From contig NZ_JAHLDU010000005.1 in NCBI RefSeq assembly GCF_018861905.1, positions 124,001 to 188,000 on the forward strand: DNA of 64,000 nt, given 5' to 3'. This DNA is from Clostridium sp. DSM 17811. GTDB taxonomy: Bacteria; Bacillota; Clostridia; Clostridiales; Clostridiaceae. The notes under the pieces were generated by a model. It had not been told where the DNA came from. It did not search any database and saw only the letters and a list, made by a program, of their open reading frames with translations. The translations under genes were made by a program, and so were the position numbers. This document shows positions 60,198-64,000 of the stretch, in pieces (position 1 is the first letter of the stretch; each line of letters begins with the position of its first letter).

Positions 60198-60962
60198 ATG
60201 AAAAAAATTGTAGCGGTATCAAAGTTAATTAAAGAATATGGAAGGTTAACTAATAAATATAAAGTATTAAAGGAAGTAGATTTAGAAATTAATGAAGGTG
60301 AATTTATTAGTATAATGGGACCTTCAGGTTCAGGGAAAACTACCCTCTTAAATGTAATGTCAACAATAGACAAAGCAACTTCGGGAGAGGTTTTAATTGA
60401 TGGTAAAGATGTGAACAGTCTAAAAGAAAATGAATTGGCTAGGTTTAGGAGAGACGTAATAGGTTTTGTATTTCAAGATTTTAATTTGTTAGATAATATG
60501 ACAATAAGAGATAATATTGCATTGCCATTAACTTTAAACAATGAAAAGGTAGAGATAATATTAGAAAAGATTATTAAATTAACAAAACTCTTAGGAATTG
60601 AAAAACATCTAGATAAATATCCTTATCAATTGTCAGGGGGCCAAAAGCAAAGAGCAGCAATCTGTAGAGCATTAATTACATCTCCAAAGGTGATTTTTGC
60701 AGATGAACCAACCGGTGCTTTAGATTCTAAAGCAGCTATAGAAGTTCTTGAATGTTTTGTAAATATAAATAAAAATTATAATACTACAATTATAATGGTA
60801 AGTCATGATGCTAGGGCTACAAGCTATGCAGATAGAGTAATGTTTTTGAAAGATGGAAATATATTTGGTGAGTTGGATAGCAATGGAGATAAAAACGAGA
60901 TGTTTAAAAAGATTCTTAATATGATAGCTATGATGGGGGGAGAAAGCGATGAACTCATTTAA
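60198..60962 (+). CDS. BceA-like ABC transporter ATPase
   Basis: This 254-residue ATPase has Walker A GPSGSGKTT, signature LSGGQKQRAAICRAL, Walker B VIFADEPTGALDSKAA and the Q-loop VFQDFNLLD, a pattern of the MacB/LolD/BceA group. GAGGTG precedes the start. Its last codons overlap the permease gene by 14 nt. With the permease it forms a detoxification module against peptide antibiotics such as bacitracin. Confidence 0.93.
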   Translation: MKKIVAVSKLIKEYGRLTNKYKVLKEVDLEINEGEFISIMGPSGSGKTTLLNVMSTIDKATSGEVLIDGKDVNSLKENELARFRRDVIGFVFQDFNLLDNMTIRDNIALPLTLNNEKVEIILEKIIKLTKLLGIEKHLDKYPYQLSGGQKQRAAICRALITSPKVIFADEPTGALDSKAAIEVLECFVNINKNYNTTIIMVSHDARATSYADRVMFLKDGNIFGELDSNGDKNEMFKKILNMIAMMGGESDELI

Positions 60963-62871
60963 ACTATCATTGAAGCTTTTTAAGGATAATATAAAGGTAT
61001 ATAAACTTTATTTGCTTATAACAATTGTATCTGTTGCAACTTTATATAATTTTTTAGCCATAGAAAACAATGATGCATTTACTGCAATTAGTGAAAGGTT
61101 TCAGGCAGCAAGTGTAGCAAGTCTTTCATGTGGATTTATTTTAGTATGTACAGTAATATATTTTATATTTAATGCAGATAAATTTTTTCTATTAAATAGG
61201 AAAAAGGAGACCGCCTTGTATATGTTAATGGGAATTACTCAATCAAAAATTGGACAGGTATTTGCAATAGAAAGTTTATTGCTTGGGGTTACCTCTATAG
61301 TTAGTGGACTTGCATTTGGTATGATTTTATCTAAATTATTTTTTATGTTACTCGCAAAATCAATTTCTTTAAATGTAGAGATACCTTTCAAAATATCATT
61401 AAACTCTATTTTTATAGTGATTATAGTATTCTCATGTATTTTTGGAATATTAGGTTATAAGAAATATAGAGTGGTAAAAAAAAGTAAACTCATAGATATG
61501 ATTAATGCTACAAAGGAAAAGGAAGATCTACAAAAGTTAAGGTATTTTAAGGGAATTTTAGGGGTACTATTAATTTTAGCTGGCTACTTAGTTGGAGTTA
61601 TGATTAAGATATGGGATCTAGATTTGATGTTTTCATCTATGACAGCACTATTATGTGTTTCAATAGGAACATACTTTTTCTTTGGAAGTTTCATGTCCAT
61701 AGTTTTTAATAAGATGATTAAAAACAAAAAAATGGTATATAAGAATGTTAGGTTAGTAAGTATTTCTAATGTGTATTTTAGACTAAAAGGGAATTATCGT
61801 AATCTAGCTATGACGGCAATATTATGTGCAGCAGCTATAACAGCCTTTGGAGTAAGCTTATCCTTTGAGAAAGTTGCCCAAAAAGAAATTATTAAAGAAT
61901 CTCCATATAGTTTTAGTTATGAAAGTAACGATGAAAAATTAAAAGAGAAAGTAGTAGGAATAATTAATGAATCTAATAATAAGTTAATTGGAATTAATGA
62001 AAATAAATTTTTCCTCGGAAAGATTGACTATATAAACTATCCTAGAAAAGTAGATTATAATAATGAAGCAATAATAATAAGCTATTCAACATTAAAAAAG
62101 AATTTAGAGTTTCTGAATTATAAAGTAACAGATAATATTAAGCCTAAGGGAGGCGAGGCTGTTTTTATAATAAGTGCAACAACATTAGCATCTCCATTGA
62201 ATGCTCTGAAAAAAGAAATAAAAATAAAAAATAGAGAATATGTAATTAAAAAACAAGAAGATGTACCTTTTACTGGGATTATAGAGAAATTAGGAAAAAA
62301 GAATATATATATTTTAGAAGATGATGAATATGAAAAGGTTAAGGAAGGGTTTAATGAAACATCTTTAAATTGCGTTCAAATAAGTAAGGAGAAAGAAGCA
62401 GACCAATTAATATTAAATATAAGTAAAGTCATAAAAAAGGATAAGATATATCCACATATTAATGAATATACATGGGATTATTATGCAATAGAAATATTTC
62501 ATTTTTTAGGGTTAATAATGTCTATAATATTTATACTTTCAACCTTTAGTACAATTTATTTTAAAATATTAAAGGATGCCTTCATGGATAAAGAGCAGTA
62601 CAAAATATTGAAGAAAATAGGTATGAGCAAAGAGGAAGTAAAGAGATCTGTGTATGTACAAGTTGGAATTTCATTTATTTTACCTGGTAGTGTAGGGATA
62701 TTCCATAGTATTATTGCAATGAAGATGTTAGAACAAATAATGAATTTTTCATTTAATACCCAGTTAATAATTGCGATATGCTTATATTCAATAACAATGA
62801 TTTTATTCTATTTTTTCATAAGTAATAATTATGTGAAGATGGTCTATGAAGAAGGTGATAATAATGCTTAA
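60949..62871 (+). CDS. BceB-like ABC permease (FtsX-type)
   Basis: This 640-residue permease has ten hydrophobic segments and a large extracellular domain of roughly 200 residues between helices 7 and 8 (about 305-515), the BceB layout. FtsX-like regions: KETALYMLMGITQSKIG and KEQYKILKKIGMSKEEVKRSV. Start overlaps the ATPase gene by 14 nt. GGGGGGAG lies upstream. The large domain probably binds a lipid II-cycle intermediate or peptide; the exact drug is not deducible. Confidence 0.92.
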   Translation: MNSFKLSLKLFKDNIKVYKLYLLITIVSVATLYNFLAIENNDAFTAISERFQAASVASLSCGFILVCTVIYFIFNADKFFLLNRKKETALYMLMGITQSKIGQVFAIESLLLGVTSIVSGLAFGMILSKLFFMLLAKSISLNVEIPFKISLNSIFIVIIVFSCIFGILGYKKYRVVKKSKLIDMINATKEKEDLQKLRYFKGILGVLLILAGYLVGVMIKIWDLDLMFSSMTALLCVSIGTYFFFGSFMSIVFNKMIKNKKMVYKNVRLVSISNVYFRLKGNYRNLAMTAILCAAAITAFGVSLSFEKVAQKEIIKESPYSFSYESNDEKLKEKVVGIINESNNKLIGINENKFFLGKIDYINYPRKVDYNNEAIIISYSTLKKNLEFLNYKVTDNIKPKGGEAVFIISATTLASPLNALKKEIKIKNREYVIKKQEDVPFTGIIEKLGKKNIYILEDDEYEKVKEGFNETSLNCVQISKEKEADQLILNISKVIKKDKIYPHINEYTWDYYAIEIFHFLGLIMSIIFILSTFSTIYFKILKDAFMDKEQYKILKKIGMSKEEVKRSVYVQVGISFILPGSVGIFHSIIAMKMLEQIMNFSFNTQLIIAICLYSITMILFYFFISNNYVKMVYEEGDNNA

Positions 62872-63835
62872 AAAGACACTAAAGATATTAAAAAAAATTA
62901 TTGTTGTGATATTAGCATTGTTAACAATTATATCTATAGTAGGTCAAGTTCGAAAAGATCTAGAAAAGGACGATGTTAATCATTTAGGTACATTAGTTAA
63001 GGTTGATGGTAAAAAAATACACGTATATTCTGAGGGAGTAGGAAAAAAAACAATTGTTTTAATGCCTGGTTTAGGAAGTATTGCACCTTCAATTGATTTT
63101 AAACCTTTGATTAAAGAATTAAAAAAGGACTTTAAAGTAGTCGTTGTTGAACCCTTTGGTTATGGGTTTAGCGATGAAACTCCAAAAGAGCGTAGCGTAG
63201 AAAATATTGTTGCTGAAACCAGGGCGGCATTGAAGGAAGCGAATATAGTTGGAACATATATACTTATGCCTCACTCTGTATCAGGCATATACGCTCAGTA
63301 TTACGCAGCAGTTTATCCGAAAGAAGTTGAAGCAATAATTATGATGGATACAACATTAGTTAAGGCATGTCTAGAAGAAGCGGATAAAGTTGATTTATCT
63401 ATTGGTAAAAAGCAATATATCGCAGCTACTGTAGGAAATTTTTTAGGCATTGATAGGATATACTATAATAACATTTATAAAGATGAAGCTTGTTTTTCAC
63501 AAAAGGATAAAAATGATTTGGTTAAAATGGGGGTACAAAATCCATTTAACAAAACTATGGAAAATGAAGTTAATATGATATTAAAGAATTGTGAAACAGT
63601 TAATAAAACTAGAATGTCAAAGAATTTGCCAATACTAAAATTTATTGCAATTAGATCTATGAAAGATATAAATAATGAGAAATATACAAAAATAATGAGT
63701 AAAAATTTAAATGAATTTAAGCGGTATACTAAATTTAGTTATTCTACTATAGAAGTAAAACATTACATTTTCTATACGAAATCACAAGAGATTGGGAAAA
63801 AAACTCGAGATTTTTTAGACAAGCATGATAATTAA
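62864..63835 (+). CDS. Membrane-anchored alpha/beta hydrolase
   Basis: ATG at 62864 is preferred over 62846; both overlap the permease end (8 or 26 nt), so translation is coupled (323 aa). One hydrophobic segment near the N-terminus (about 10-26) anchors the enzyme. The fold shows VVVEPFGYGFSDE, the nucleophile elbow PHSVSGIYAQYYAA with Ser, and MMDTTLVKAC. The catalytic His would be in IEVKHYIFY near the end. Similar hydrolases follow Bce-type modules in clostridia; substrate is unknown. Confidence 0.85.
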   Translation: MLKKTLKILKKIIVVILALLTIISIVGQVRKDLEKDDVNHLGTLVKVDGKKIHVYSEGVGKKTIVLMPGLGSIAPSIDFKPLIKELKKDFKVVVVEPFGYGFSDETPKERSVENIVAETRAALKEANIVGTYILMPHSVSGIYAQYYAAVYPKEVEAIIMMDTTLVKACLEEADKVDLSIGKKQYIAATVGNFLGIDRIYYNNIYKDEACFSQKDKNDLVKMGVQNPFNKTMENEVNMILKNCETVNKTRMSKNLPILKFIAIRSMKDINNEKYTKIMSKNLNEFKRYTKFSYSTIEVKHYIFYTKSQEIGKKTRDFLDKHDN

Positions 63836-64000
63836 TATTCTTAAGAAGAAAAACCTTTGCTGAAAAATATAACGTTAGCAAATTAGATTATGCCACAGGT
63901 AAATCTTATTACTTTTATACAATGCTATTTATTTTAACTAATTCTTAACCTTTTATTTGGTATAATAAATTTAAAATAAAAGATGGAGGTAACAAAGCAT
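63836..64000 (+). promoter_or_regulatory. Intergenic end with promoter and ribosome site of the next gene
   Basis: The final 165 bp contain TATAAT at 63961-63966 and ATGGAGGTAACAAAG near the edge. GGAGG at about 63984-63988 indicates a gene starting just beyond the window. No coding sequence is seen before it. Confidence 0.5.

Overview
The window is 64 kb of AT-rich DNA from a low-GC anaerobic Bacillota, most likely Clostridium sensu stricto or a close relative. The basis is the A/T-biased codon use, strong AGGAGG-type ribosome sites, iron-dependent alcohol dehydrogenases, old yellow enzyme, flavodoxin-like reductases, YesM/AraC-type sugar regulation and Bce-type modules. I found no rRNA, tRNA, CRISPR array, phage or conjugation genes.

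Region 1 (0-19.4 kb) is a redox and electrophile-detoxification area full of paralogues and gene remains. It carries two MerR regulators, an FMN reductase, a tautomerase, an iron alcohol dehydrogenase, an MBL hydrolase, a PatB/MalY aminotransferase, an old yellow enzyme, a secreted alpha/beta hydrolase, DUF362, carboxymuconolactone decarboxylase and cupin proteins, then an HxlR regulator with an NTF2 protein and three flavodoxin-like oxidoreductases. Seven promoters share a TTGAC(A/T) box, an inverted repeat like the AdhR operator, and a TAnnnT box exactly 19 bp downstream, so they look like one MerR regulon. Several stand in front of decayed genes (flavodoxin, flavoprotein, MATE); other decayed genes nearby are DUF4405, a second iron alcohol dehydrogenase and a KTR protein.

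Region 2 (19.4-25.4 kb) has a minus-strand NTF2/MBL/DsbA group behind a consensus promoter overlapped by a GTAAC palindrome, then a TetR regulator divergent from a carboxylesterase, and a GPH-type sugar transporter.

Region 3 (25.5-36.3 kb) is a two-component system followed by a CDF-like membrane protein without metal ligands, GalU, an MGT-type glycosyltransferase, a heterodimeric ABC exporter and two short-chain dehydrogenases. An approximately 85-bp promoter module with four hexamers at an 11-bp period occurs upstream of the transporter and upstream of galU, and a partial copy lies upstream of the CDF-like gene. This suggests one two-component regulon that makes and exports a glucosylated product or protects the envelope.

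Region 4 (36.3-43.5 kb) is an ABC-2 transporter with its own two-component system, bounded by two decayed IS3-type elements in the same orientation. The outer flanks of this block look like the two halves of one transcription terminator, as if a composite element had inserted into it.

Region 5 (43.7-55.3 kb) is a carbohydrate-use locus: a YesM-type kinase, an AraC-type response regulator, a sugar-binding lipoprotein, two permeases, a GH78-like enzyme and a GH3 beta-glucosidase.

Region 6 (55.4-64 kb) holds small housekeeping and accessory genes (MarR remnant, DsbA/FrnE, DUF1569, DUF1304, tRNA-dihydrouridine synthase), then a Bce-type kinase/regulator/ABC module ending in a membrane-anchored alpha/beta hydrolase.
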